A stretch of 64,000 nucleotides of DNA. Source: Symsagittifera roscoffensis. Its lineage: Eukaryota > Xenacoelomorpha > Acoela > Convolutidae. The translations under genes and the position numbers were made by a program. This document shows, in pieces, positions 19,960 through 30,051 of this stretch (positions are counted from its first letter, which is position 1; the number at the start of each line of letters is the position of its first letter). The stretch is taken from assembly GCF_963678635.1 (NCBI RefSeq), contig NC_087062.1, positions 59,993,584 through 60,057,583 of the forward strand, read 5' to 3'. The notes under the pieces are model-generated. The model did no database searches. It was not told the DNA's origin and worked only from the letters and a program-made list of their open reading frames with translations.

Positions 19960-20795
19960 CAAACTTGCGCGTGCTCGAATGGCTCCACGATCTGCCGACA
20001 GATCCAAAAGAGACGATCCTGACGATTCAGGACGTCGATAGAGACGGCGTCAAATACATCAGTCATGACAATACCGAGTCCAACTGGGTCGCCCCAGATG
20101 GTCCTCTACGTGTTCCACAACCCAACCTCGGTCTCCTAGACTTTGGGCGATCGACGGGGACGTCGATGGATATTTTTGTCCGGGGAGTGGGGGTAGGACT
20201 CACCCACACCGAAAATCTCATAATAAAAAAATTGAAATCGGCAAGAGAAACCGGAGAACTAGAGACAGAGGGCGAGAATGCTAAGAAACCACCTTTTGGA
20301 CGAATCTTTGAATCGTATTTTGATCTACCGAACCACTATTCGAACAATATCGTCATAACGGACAGCGATTTCATACTCACGGAACGCACGTGCGCCATAG
20401 CGATAACGGCGGACGTAAGCTTCAAAACAGCACTAGCGGCCGACTTTAAAAGAGAGTACAAGAATATCGAGTTTTTGTGGAAACAGAGGCCTGGTGTAGG
20501 AGGGATGATAGCGTTGCCCCCTGTTGCATCACAGATACCAGGGAAATATTTGTGTTTTTTGGTTACGAAAGCTACTGATAGGCAACACGTGAATCCGGAG
20601 AGCTTGGTATTGGCCTTGACTCGACTTAGGGATTTCCTGGTTGAGAGAGGTGTGACCTCTCTCTCGTTACCAGTTTATGATCCCAATAGAGGGAAGCTAC
20701 ACCCTAGAGAGTTGTACGCTCTTGTGCATGTGATATTTTCAGAGACTGACATAGAAGTTTACTTACATAAAAAATACTATCTGAGTATATGCTAA
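19869..20795 (+). CDS. Macrodomain (TARG1/OARD1-like) ORF
   Basis: This frame is open from 19869 and overlaps the pol end by 91 bases in the -1 frame. Its first near-cognate start is GTG 19914 and its first ATG is 20166. The C-terminal ~150 residues follow the pattern of macrodomains of the TARG1/OARD1 type: a first strand and helix near DSDFILTERTCAIAI, a strand KYLCFLVTK, a helix ESLVLALTRLRDFL, a strand TSLSLPVYD, then a helix and final strand near TDIEVYLH. Such domains bind or remove ADP-ribose. The loop after SLPVYD reads PNRGK, without the Asp I would expect for TARG1 catalysis, so it may bind rather than hydrolyse. Expression could be by -1 frameshift, reinitiation or a spliced mRNA; no classic slippery heptamer is visible in the overlap. 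Confidence 0.72.
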   Translation, partial: CHRLAGGIDDRSEPEVEFEPEAEQTHEQELTNLRVLEWLHDLPTDPKETILTIQDVDRDGVKYISHDNTESNWVAPDGPLRVPQPNLGLLDFGRSTGTSMDIFVRGVGVGLTHTENLIIKKLKSARETGELETEGENAKKPPFGRIFESYFDLPNHYSNNIVITDSDFILTERTCAIAITADVSFKTALAADFKREYKNIEFLWKQRPGVGGMIALPPVASQIPGKYLCFLVTKATDRQHVNPESLVLALTRLRDFLVERGVTSLSLPVYDPNRGKLHPRELYALVHVIFSETDIEVYLHKKYYLSIC

Positions 20796-21232
20796 GGATT
20801 GCGCTCGGCGATAAGTGGTTTTTGTTAAGTTATTCGATAGGAATTAGAGTCAAGTTTTAGGTTAGGTTAGGTTTTAGGTACAGTATTAGGGATTAGGTTT
20901 TTATGTGATAGTAAAGGTGTGCGATGTTTATGTGTTTATGTTATGTTATTGTTATGATATGTTTTATGTTTGTGTCATCAAGGTGACAGCGCACATTCGT
21001 GCTACTCTGACAAATATAAAGGTGGACGATCCACCTTGGTGCTAAATTTTAAATCAGAATGGTGAAAAGAATTTCAATGAAGAGTTTTAAAGAATTGATT
21101 GATGTTGTATCCAAAAATGATGGTTCTGAGCCGCGACTTGTTTTTTAGATCTTGATTGATCAGAAATTGTTTATTGAATTCATTGAATCAAACGAAGAAT
21201 CTACACGACGACAAGAAGCAACACGATAAGAA
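20796..21232 (+). other. Spacer between macrodomain and accessory ORFs
   Basis: There is no ORF here. It contains a short TTAGG-like run (TTAGGTTAGGTTAGG near 20860), a T/A/G-rich ATGTTATGTT stretch near 20935, and a possible splice acceptor (TTTTTTAG ending 21149) that could serve a subgenomic mRNA for the downstream ORFs. This last point is a suggestion only. Confidence 0.5.
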
Positions 21233-22443
21233 ATGGGTGACACGAACGAACTCATGGAGCGACTCTAGACGAGATCTATCAGCGGCTGATCGATTGTGAT
21301 TTTACACGAGAAGACCCGGGGTTGGCGATGTTTGTGGTCGCACTCCTCAATGCACTGGGAAGAGAGGGTCGAGGGAATCGCCCTACAGAAGTCGTGTTGA
21401 TGTTGGCCTTCGGTGAGTCCGGGACCGCCGAGAGAGGCCGAAACCGATTGATGAGATGGAGGCGCGGAGAAATGTCTGGCCACGACCTGGCTCGTGAGCC
21501 AGGACTAGGTGAGCAAAGGGACCACCGGCTAGGTGAGATGCCCTTACCTGTCCAACCTGCGCAGCCACTCATTGGAGCGAAGAGACAGCGTGATGGGCCA
21601 GGCCCGTCACACTCGGTCGACTCTCCAACAGCTGCACCTCCCTTGAAGAGAGTGAGAGTGAGCGAGATAGAGATCCAGACGTCGGAAACGATTGAGACAC
21701 TGGAGAAGAAGGAGAGAGATCAGAGTGAGCTGTGTGCCAAACTTCAGGAGTACAGGGCGATAGCTCGAGAGAGAGACGAATGGAAAAAGAAATTTGAAGA
21801 TCTGCAGGTGGCCTACAAGGAGGATGAGATAAAGCACCTGAAGGAGCTGTATATGGCGAAGGTGAGCCAAGTGTCACCGGAAATCCTGGCGAGCATGAGG
21901 TCCTCGGAGGGATCCAACGACACACGCCCCAGGACAACAGCGCAGGAGCTATGCGCATCGAGAGGACCTGAGGTTCTGGATTTGCGTGCATCAAGGGGGC
22001 CCGAGGCTCCTCAGCAGACACGACCGTCTGCTTCGAGTCAGAGGTTCACGATACCAGACCCTTCTGACACCTATCTAGCTCCTCAATTTCAGGAATCATT
22101 TAACCAAGTGGCCAGAGCCGCGATGGATGAGATCAACAGAGGCACTGAGCGGACACTGGTTAGGATCGTTCCTTCCCAACGTCGTGATCATTCATCAAAT
22201 AGCTCGGAGCGAACAACCCGCACGATAGCGTGTTCTGCGCCTGGTGGAGTCTTTGAGAAGTCTCGCGTGGTAGACATCAGGAAGAATCTGATGGCACGTC
22301 ATCAGTTCACGCAAGTGCCAGCCGAGCATCCTCGAGCCTGCCTGAATGACATGAGCTGGAACCCCGCCACGAACGACCAGGTAATTCCCCCCAGGGAGTC
22401 GCCATTTGATCATTGGAGACAGTTTGGTGAGAGATCTGAATGA
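21233..22443 (+). CDS. Accessory ORF: coiled-coil N-terminal part of the SGNH protein (frameshifted)
   Basis: The main open frame runs to TGA 22441; its first ATG is 21328, but similar-looking coding sequence (an acidic helical stretch) extends upstream to the ATG at 21233 in another frame, lost at TAG 21266. So the natural start is probably 21233, with a small indel near 21266. The product has a Pro/Arg-rich region, a basic KRVRV patch, a long Glu/Lys/Leu heptad region (about 21670-21870, probable coiled coil), and RGPE repeats near 21960. The last ~10 codons before the stop appear out of frame: from 22415 the +1 frame encodes the SGNH block I. It is therefore best read as the N-terminal part of the following hydrolase protein. 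Similarity to known proteins was not recognised. Confidence 0.65.
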
Positions 22444-25400
22444 GATCTTCGTCTATGGTCAGACTACCATTCTGTCCTTTTGAGGAGCCTCAGTGGCTCA
22501 AGTCATCAAAATGATGGAGTTCCAGAGCGAGGATCATCTAGATACATTAATAATAATGCTGGGGACCAATGACGTCTCAAGAGCCCCCGTGACTCCGGAG
22601 AACAAGTGGGAACCTCTATTGGTGTGTCTCTTGAACGAATTGAAAGAAAAGTACAGACCCAAGCTCGTGATCCTGTGCACGATACCACCAAATCCTTTGG
22701 TGGGCACCATAGCTGCAGATTTCATGAATGGCAACGTGACGCGGTGGAATGAAATGACCCGCAGTCTGGTGAGAAACAACCCTGACGAGTTGCGACTCCT
22801 CGATCTCGAAAATATGCTGCGCATGACTGACCACATTGCGCTCACTAAAGATGGAGTGCACTTCAATACCCAACGAGGGAGGCATTGGATTAATGATGTG
22901 TTTCAGACGCAATTGAGGGAAGTAGAGCAAGAGTCGAGGCCGACCGGTTCTTTGGCTCGGACCAATTTGACCGGAGGGAGTAGAATCAGGGCAACCGTGC
23001 CCGAATCCCTCGCCAACCGTCTAGGGCCCTTGGCAACGGAGACGGTTGGAGCCGTAACCGTTGCTCCGAGCTCAAACGTGAGAGACAGGCTAGGGACTGC
23101 TCCTCCTCCCAGGCCGCAATCGATTGGAAGCCGACTCGGCAGATCGGTGGAGCAGAACAACAGGAATAACTCCCAGACCGCGTCTAGGAGGAACGATTCG
23201 CCTGCCACGACAAATCCTGCTTCGACAGCAGGACCGTCTACAAGTACCGTGCCAGCGGAGGGAATCGAATCAGGCAGCAGGCTGCTTTGGAATAGATCAG
23301 ATCCTAGTCATTGGGGTCAGTATAAGACGGACATGTCGGCGAAGTTGAATATGAATACCTTGACGTGTCGGGAGGATGCAATGAGAATGACTGGCGGAGA
23401 AAATCCCACAATGTCGCGACTTTATCGGATACCGGGCGTGGATTGGCTGCTAGCAGAGCAGGAGAAATTCAGCTCCTCGACCTCACTCCGACATGTAGAC
23501 CTGGATGGATTGCCTCATGACAATACCTTTGGACCTCTAAACACCCGGTCGCTCACCGACGTTCGAGATAGGACCCGGGAAAGGACACCACCTGCTCGCA
23601 AGGGCAAATTCCAGACGGAGAACAAGCCCAATAACAAACATCACAAGATGTACAGACAATTCGCTAAACCACCCGGTCAGACGCCTGGCGAGTATTCGAG
23701 GGACTACCCCCGAACGACGACAGTGGTTGGAGACGATAAGAGATACGGGAACCTGAAGGCCCCGATAGGCGATGGCCTTTTTGCAGCTTATGATCCCTTG
23801 GACATGAAGGCTGCCAAGTATCTGGTTGTGGCCGGCTCCGATTATCTCTACACGCCCCGTTCTCTATTCTGGCCCGATGTGATTTTCTTGACGGCGCCTA
23901 AATTGGACTGGGGGCAGGCGATAGGCATGATGATAAGTGTACGGAGAGTGGTCAGCATGGAGCCGCAGGTAATAGTGGTTGCAGGCTCAAATGATCATCT
24001 ACAAAGCAGAGGCTTATTGTCACGTTTGACGGATGGATCGATCCCGAGTAACGAGGTTATAGGGGAGGCGATAATGACACTGCTCTCGGCGATGGCCGAG
24101 GTAGAGGCAGCAGCAAGACAACGCTTCACCATGAATGTGGTGAAGGTGATCTTTGTATTGTCACCAGGCTACGCTGCGTTGCCAGAACCCCTTCAATTTG
24201 TGTACACAATGGTCACAACGATAGCAGAGGGGATATTCAACGTGATAATTCCCGCCCCAAACAGAGTAGTGGACCCGGACAATTACTATCCGTCCCGATC
24301 TGAGCTTCCCGCCGTTTGGGCTGACATTTCGAATGCCATACAGGGGCTCAGAGATTGTAGCACAACTCGGTTGGTGCTAGATGAAGTTCTGGGGTTGGAG
24401 CTGTCCAACTTCGCCAGATTACTGAAGTTAAGACCAGGGGTAGATGACGATCATCTGTTAGTACAACAGGTGGCTGATGATCTCTGGTTCAGACAGATGG
24501 ATCATGCAGAGAATGAGCAGGGTAGGATGATCAGAAAGAACATGACGTCAGCGGAGGAGGACCTCATGGCAATGGCTTTGCGTACGAAGCCGCACAACAA
24601 CATATGGTTGTATCTGTCACCGAGGCTGTGCACCTTGGGTGAGGACGCGTTTGAGCATGCACCGGCAATAATTAAAGAGATACACGTGTATCTGAAGAAT
24701 CTATTTAATGCCCGGGAGTTGGCTGGAGGCAAGATGTTGAAACTGATGCAAGACGTAAACACGATGTCGCTGGACAAGTTCCAAGCTGACGTGCTGGCCA
24801 CGAAGGCACAGTATGAACGATCAGATGCTATCTTGGGTGGAATGGGAGTGGGATGGACGCCATCTTTCCTATCGACATGCTATCCGAAGGCATCTAGGAA
24901 CCTGGTCGCGAGTTTCGTCAAAGACATCAGGAAGTTGTCGATTGGCCTGGTGCTAGCCTTATACGTGACATTTGGTCATGAAAACTTTGTGAAAGGACCG
25001 GCAAACCTCTTTACCCAAGCGTTGGCAGATTTGAGATTGGATGGACTCCTGACTCTGATTGCCATGACCTACGGTCGACTGGGAGACTTGCTCGTGCTGT
25101 TGCGTTACCCTGAACAACTACAGAGACCCAGTCGTGAGTTCAATGCACAGTTAGAAACCGCCTCGCTCAAGAAGATGAAAGACTGGAGGACTCTCCTGCT
25201 TCAATACCTCTTGCAACAGAACAGAAGCGTCACGGGAGAAGACAAGGTGGCGACGAACGCAGGCGAATGCAAGCAGTATTGTGGCATGCCCTTAGTAACA
25301 GACTTGGCTGTCATGATGCGGATTGATACGTTGGCTCTGGTCCACGGACTGAGGGAATTCGTCACAGTGGTGTATGGACCGGTGATGTCTTTTGCGTTCC

Positions 25401-26305
25401 CGGATGTGCAAGTTAAAGCGTACAGGAATTCAGTGTTGTACGTCAACCTGGTCTCAGTCGTGGATTGTTCCGTGCTGAATTGGGTAGAGCAGAGTGAACT
25501 GAGAAAGCTGGCTAGCGACGACAGGCTGTTCGGAAGAATAGCAGAGCCAGGCTGGGTGTTGATGGACTTCAATAACCACTTCAAATGCCGAATGGGCCGT
25601 GAGGATCTATCCCACATCCAGTTTAACCCAAAACTTTGGAATTTGAGACCAGTGGTGAAAGATACAGGAGAGGCTGTGGGAGTACCTCAATTGCCAGGAG
25701 CCTACGCCCACGCGAAAGAGAATCAACAAACATGGCTTCCTGGGTCCAGGCCGCTGCCGGACCAATGCCCTCGATATCCACCGATAAGGAGGATGTTGTT
25801 GGGAGTCACATCTCCCATCATTGCCCCTCGTATCGGAGCAGCTCGTGACGCAGAGAAGAGAATGCTGAAGTGGAGTGGAGGGATGGAGCCGCGCTTCATC
25901 AGCTGGAACGCTGCCGCTGCGCATACGTTTGACTTCTCATTCCCCGATGCCTGGAGCAGGAAAAAGATCAAGGCACTACCCTCCAGGAGACCAGAGGTCT
26001 CGGCTGAAACGTGGAACGAAGTGTATTCTTCCGCGGATGACTTATCGAGACTGAAGTGGTCAGGAGAAGCGAAAGTAGTGATGCTGGAGGTGGCAAGGGA
26101 GAGCAGAGGAGGCTCATATATAACGATAGAAGACCTGGCCCCACATGGCGAGGAGTTGGTAGAATTCCTGGTCGATGATGAATTGTTTTATCACGCAGGA
26201 GACATGGCCGTACCGGCTCGGCCGGATTCGGGCACAGACGCGCGACAAGGACCCTCGGGACCTAGGCCGAAACCTGATGCGGACGACGATGAATTGATGG
26301 ATTAG
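22415..26305 (+). CDS. Accessory ORF: SGNH (GDSL) hydrolase, second SGNH-like domain and conserved region
   Basis: The frame contains all SGNH blocks: GDS at 22415-22423 (block I), GAS at 22484 (block II), GTND in LIIMLGTND (about 22550, block III) and DGVHF (about 22850, block V with Asp and His). A TGA at 22481 lies between blocks I and II, so this copy cannot make the whole hydrolase without readthrough; the remaining ORF is open from 22484 (GTG 22493, ATG 22511). A Pro/Ser/Arg-rich linker with repeated RLG motifs follows, then a second Rossmann-like region with GSDYL and VVAGSNDHL (about 23830-24000). A long region shared with copy A continues from there. SGNH enzymes are lipases/esterases, and this fold is known in ORF1 of some non-LTR retrotransposons. 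The ORF ends at TAG 26303, inside an acidic stretch. Confidence 0.75.
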
Positions 26306-27838
26306 GACGATAACGATGATGGGACCGGAAGTAAGACGGAGAAACCGGGAGAGACCGATCTAGGAGCGTTGGAAAGGGACTTGCTAGAGTACCGGTTCAG
26401 TGAAGACGACGATGGGGAAGTCGATGGGAGTTTATTGTTGATGGCACCATCATCCTTCATGTCTCCTACAAAGGAGGCGTCGGCCGATCTATCTCCGATA
26501 GACCCAATAAGCCAGGCTAGAGAGTGCCGAAGCAGGGATCTGCAGAAACTGCTTCATGAATCACCGAGGAGGAGGAAAATCGAAGAGTCGATGAAGATAT
26601 CGTTCCTCAGTACGTTACCAGAAGAGGAATGGGAAAGATATCAAATGGAGCTGGAAGGCAAGACAGGAGCAATATGGAGCCGAGTGAACTTCATGGAGAA
26701 ATCATGGGACGTGATAAGGCGATATGGGACGCAGTCCATAATGAAGGTGGGATTGAACCAACCCATCATGCGTGAGGTCCTGGAGAAAATAGTGAGCTCC
26801 ATGGAGTCGGATGTTCTGACCGAGTCAGTAACAGAAGACAGTGCCGATGATCAGCATGTTGCAAAGAAATTACCTGTCAGACGAGCCAGGAAAGGGCTGA
26901 AGCGACTAAAAGGGAAAACAGGAAGTCGAGCCATGAACCCGAGAGTGGTGAAGTCGAGAGCCAGCGCAGTGGTGACCTCTTTAGCGAGCGCAGGTCGTTC
27001 AGGCGAGAGCGGGCAAGGAGATAGCGCAACGCTGACAGGGGGAGAAAAAGAGAATCTGATACCCCCTATGCTCTTGGCAGGTCTGACCGTAACCGCCACA
27101 AGATCGAAGAAGACGGCGCGAACCCTGGCGGACACTAAGTTAGAAATGGAAATCATCAGTCAATGTGGATCTGGAGGACTTGAAGATTATAGGCCCTCGC
27201 GAATCAACATGGCCAAGTTGAAACTGGAAGGACAACTCGACGTGGTCGAGTACAGTCGAATAACTGTGCCGGAATCGGTCCACATGGGAGATCCGGCAGG
27301 GGGTTATGTGGAGATGTTGAAAGCGAGGAACTCCGCGAGAGGGCACCTGATGGCTTGGAGTGAAAAGCGGGCCATGCAAGAATATCTGAAAGGGCTTACG
27401 GAGAACTCTAACTTCAATCGAAGAGAGTATGGCACAGTGATGTCATCAGAAGCGAATGAAATTGGATTGGAAAAACTGCTAGAGATTTCTTGGAGGGCGG
27501 CCCTCCAGAAATATATCGATGAGACGATGAATGCACCTGCGACGGTAGCAGCATACCTGGCTCATCCTTGCGTGAGAACTGATCTGCAAGTACGGTTGGC
27601 TTGGTGCTTGATGGGCATCAAAAAGGCGGAGTATGAAGCCAGTAATGATTCGAGATCACGAGAACAGGAGCTAGAAATGATGGAAGCTCTGCGAGCATTG
27701 ATCTCAAAAGATGATTCAGCGATAGCATGGGCTAAACGAAAGGATGCCCTTTGCTTTGTCAGGTTCGTGGTGGATCGTATCCCCACTCCTGTGTTGGGAG
27801 AATGTATAAAGATCATTCGGCAAAAGGGAGTTGATTAG
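26306..27838 (+). CDS. Accessory ORF continued after TAG 26303 (same frame)
   Basis: The frame is identical to the preceding ORF and stays open for 510 codons. The acidic sequence simply runs on across the TAG, and the first ATG is only at 26441. Both facts argue for a nonsense mutation or readthrough and against an independent gene. The content is acidic, then basic (KRLKGKTGSR), then a helical region (RTDLQVRLAWCLMG...AWAKRKDALCF) homologous to copy A at 3640-3900. The frame ends at TAG 27836, where coding similarity moves to another frame. The function is unknown. Confidence 0.7.
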   Translation, partial: DDNDDGTGSKTEKPGETDLGALERDLLEYRFSEDDDGEVDGSLLLMAPSSFMSPTKEASADLSPIDPISQARECRSRDLQKLLHESPRRRKIEESMKISFLSTLPEEEWERYQMELEGKTGAIWSRVNFMEKSWDVIRRYGTQSIMKVGLNQPIMREVLEKIVSSMESDVLTESVTEDSADDQHVAKKLPVRRARKGLKRLKGKTGSRAMNPRVVKSRASAVVTSLASAGRSGESGQGDSATLTGGEKENLIPPMLLAGLTVTATRSKKTARTLADTKLEMEIISQCGSGGLEDYRPSRINMAKLKLEGQLDVVEYSRITVPESVHMGDPAGGYVEMLKARNSARGHLMAWSEKRAMQEYLKGLTENSNFNRREYGTVMSSEANEIGLEKLLEISWRAALQKYIDETMNAPATVAAYLAHPCVRTDLQVRLAWCLMGIKKAEYEASNDSRSREQELEMMEALRALISKDDSAIAWAKRKDALCFVRFVVDRIPTPVLGECIKIIRQKGVD

Positions 27839-30051
27839 AGCTATATCAGGACATGCCATTGACCGTGCCAAGCAAGGAGTCGAATGATATGGAAAGCTAT
27901 CGCAAGTTGGAAGAGGTGAGAAGATACTCCAACAAAGAATTGAGAGTGAGCAGAGACTTGATTGAAGCGGCCAGAGGACAAAAGGAGTTTGCAACACTAG
28001 GGAAACTGAAGTCGTTCCAATACGAGTCTGGCGTACCAGGGATGGCGTATAATCCCTTCGTGAACGAAGAAGCCAGGGAAGCATACTTCGACTACGAGCA
28101 AGTCACAGTGCTCAACTTCTGGGTTGAACGGATTAAGGAAATTGGAATGTTGATGGTGGAACAACCCAAGCTTGGAATTATTTTGGAAGAACGAGTGGTC
28201 GAACCCTCGATTCCCGAGCTAAAAGGGCAAGTGAGTTTTGATTGTGGTTCTTGGGACGGTCCCTTGAAAACCAGTCTAGTAGTGATGTGGGAACTCATGA
28301 AGCCTTCTTGGTGTCCCCATCCTAACGCAGGCTTAATCTGGGACATGACCGCGGATATCATGTTAGACCGGGATGATGATGCGAGTCTACATGATCTGGC
28401 CATGATACAACACCTGCTGGCCATGAGATTGACGAAGAAGAAGAGCAACCCGTCCACGGAGCTGTCCGAGGAAGGTACATCGAGTAATTGGTTGAAGCAA
28501 GGCACATGCTTGGCTCAACACAGTGGGATGGAAGGACATGTTTGTAACATGGGACACTGCCTGATTACGCTGAGCGAGCAGCATCGACAACTGGCACGAT
28601 TGTACGGAAGATTGAGCATGTCAGATAAGAGTGCCATGGAGTTGGTCGCAGACTGCCATGGGGTGACGGACGTAAACCTGATCACAGCCTTGGGATTTTG
28701 CAGCATGACGAGTTCGATAGAATCGCTCGAGTGCTTGGAGCGTGCCCATGAGCTAGTGACGTCCCTCAGCGTGGAAATATTCCCTGAAGCATTACAGACA
28801 GAGCAAAAGATTGGAGGCTGGCGAGAAGCTCTAGAAAACGAAATGAATCTGAAGGATAGTGAAGCCTATCACAGACCTACTGGTTCAAAATATATGGTGG
28901 GTTCAAGCTCCTCGCCATATTGTAATAGTAAGTATCCTACGCACATGGTAGTGATGGATGCTAGGACGCAACAAGTGTTGGTGGACCAACTTTTCTCTGT
29001 GCCAAAGTGCGCGAGGTTGGCCAGAATGTCAGAAAGGTCATATGACTTGTTGGCAAAGATCTTTCGGGCAGTCCCGAAGAGATCCGAAAGCGAGTTGCAA
29101 GACGTTGTGGGTGAAGAGTTCATGAGACTGAACGAAGGTAACGTGAGTGAGTTCCAGAAACAGAAAGCGAGTGGAGCGTTACCTACTGAATTCCCCACCA
29201 TAGAAGAGAAAGACGATTTACATAGAATTCTGATGGAAGTGGAACCGTTGCTGGGAGCCTCAGGGTATCGGACCCGAAGGAACATAGTGAGAACCCATGG
29301 GGAGTATCCTTGCCACTGCTTGGCGCAGACGTTGTGGTACCCCAAACGCGGGAATCTGATCCTAGTATGGGACGTGGAGGAGTTGTACTCCACGGGGTTG
29401 CCCGATCAGAATCAACAAGTGTCAATCGTGGTGGTTAGCGCCATGCTAGCAGTGAGATGGTTGGAGGCTAACGCGGACACAAGTGAGCAGGAGACGGCCG
29501 TGCCGACTCCTGAACAGTTGAGCAACGTTAAAATGAGTCGTGAATTGGATCTTTTCAGAACCACCTGCAAGGTTCTGAGGATACCTAAAGCCATTGAAAG
29601 AATATGGTCAAGGCAAAGATTGATGCCTTGGTTCCGTGCAGTGATGACATCTTGGATGTATGAACGCGCGAAGCGTCACATGTCAAGGAACACGGAAGCC
29701 TATCAATCTTTCCAGCTAGATATAGGACCAGGAGCCTATAAACGAGCATTCTTGACGCACAGAAACGCGGTCACCACAGCGGTGAAGCGGGTAGCTGGAA
29801 CGCCTTGTGTTACTGAAGATGAGAAGAAAGAGGTCTTAAGAGCTGACCTAGAACGAAACGTGAGCCTGTGTCTTCACAACAGCTTTTGCAGGAACCGGGA
29901 GCAGAAGGTGAATGTGGACTTGCTACCTTGTTGCAAACCGAGGCTGTTGGAACAGGAGGGTTGGGGCACGGCCCGCAACTCTCTGGACATGTTAGAGAAA
30001 GTCCTGGAAGACAGTGACGCTGAACATCAGGATGGAGAAATGATGGAGTGA
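27835..30051 (+). CDS. Accessory ORF: conserved Cys/His-rich C-terminal region (732 aa from ATG)
   Basis: The first ATG is 27853, but the frame is open from 27835 and the codons before the ATG (LELYQ) match copy A, so this is the continuation of one long protein after a frame change. Conserved features shared with copy A are GMAYNPF, PSWCPHP with GLIWD in copy B, a C-x8-H-x5-C-x5-C-type cluster near 28506-28560, TALGF, SVPKCARLARMS, HGEYPCHCLAQTLWYP, WDVEE, LTHRNAVTT and LHNSFCRNRE. The paired Cys/His residues suggest metal binding. The C-terminus is acidic (LEDSDAEHQDGE). No signal peptide or membrane helix is seen, so an envelope role is unlikely. I do not recognise the family. Confidence 0.75.
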   Translation, partial: LELYQDMPLTVPSKESNDMESYRKLEEVRRYSNKELRVSRDLIEAARGQKEFATLGKLKSFQYESGVPGMAYNPFVNEEAREAYFDYEQVTVLNFWVERIKEIGMLMVEQPKLGIILEERVVEPSIPELKGQVSFDCGSWDGPLKTSLVVMWELMKPSWCPHPNAGLIWDMTADIMLDRDDDASLHDLAMIQHLLAMRLTKKKSNPSTELSEEGTSSNWLKQGTCLAQHSGMEGHVCNMGHCLITLSEQHRQLARLYGRLSMSDKSAMELVADCHGVTDVNLITALGFCSMTSSIESLECLERAHELVTSLSVEIFPEALQTEQKIGGWREALENEMNLKDSEAYHRPTGSKYMVGSSSSPYCNSKYPTHMVVMDARTQQVLVDQLFSVPKCARLARMSERSYDLLAKIFRAVPKRSESELQDVVGEEFMRLNEGNVSEFQKQKASGALPTEFPTIEEKDDLHRILMEVEPLLGASGYRTRRNIVRTHGEYPCHCLAQTLWYPKRGNLILVWDVEELYSTGLPDQNQQVSIVVVSAMLAVRWLEANADTSEQETAVPTPEQLSNVKMSRELDLFRTTCKVLRIPKAIERIWSRQRLMPWFRAVMTSWMYERAKRHMSRNTEAYQSFQLDIGPGAYKRAFLTHRNAVTTAVKRVAGTPCVTEDEKKEVLRADLERNVSLCLHNSFCRNREQKVNVDLLPCCKPRLLEQEGWGTARNSLDMLEKVLEDSDAEHQDGEMME

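Noticed and set aside
20855-20885. Telomeric repeat (TTAGG)n
   Set aside because: Only about three imperfect units in a T/A/G-rich spacer; not enough for a telomeric or interstitial telomere call.
26306-30051. Envelope glycoprotein of a retrovirus-like element
   Set aside because: No signal peptide, hydrophobic membrane anchor or furin-like site was seen. The proteins are acidic, soluble-looking and Cys/His-patterned.
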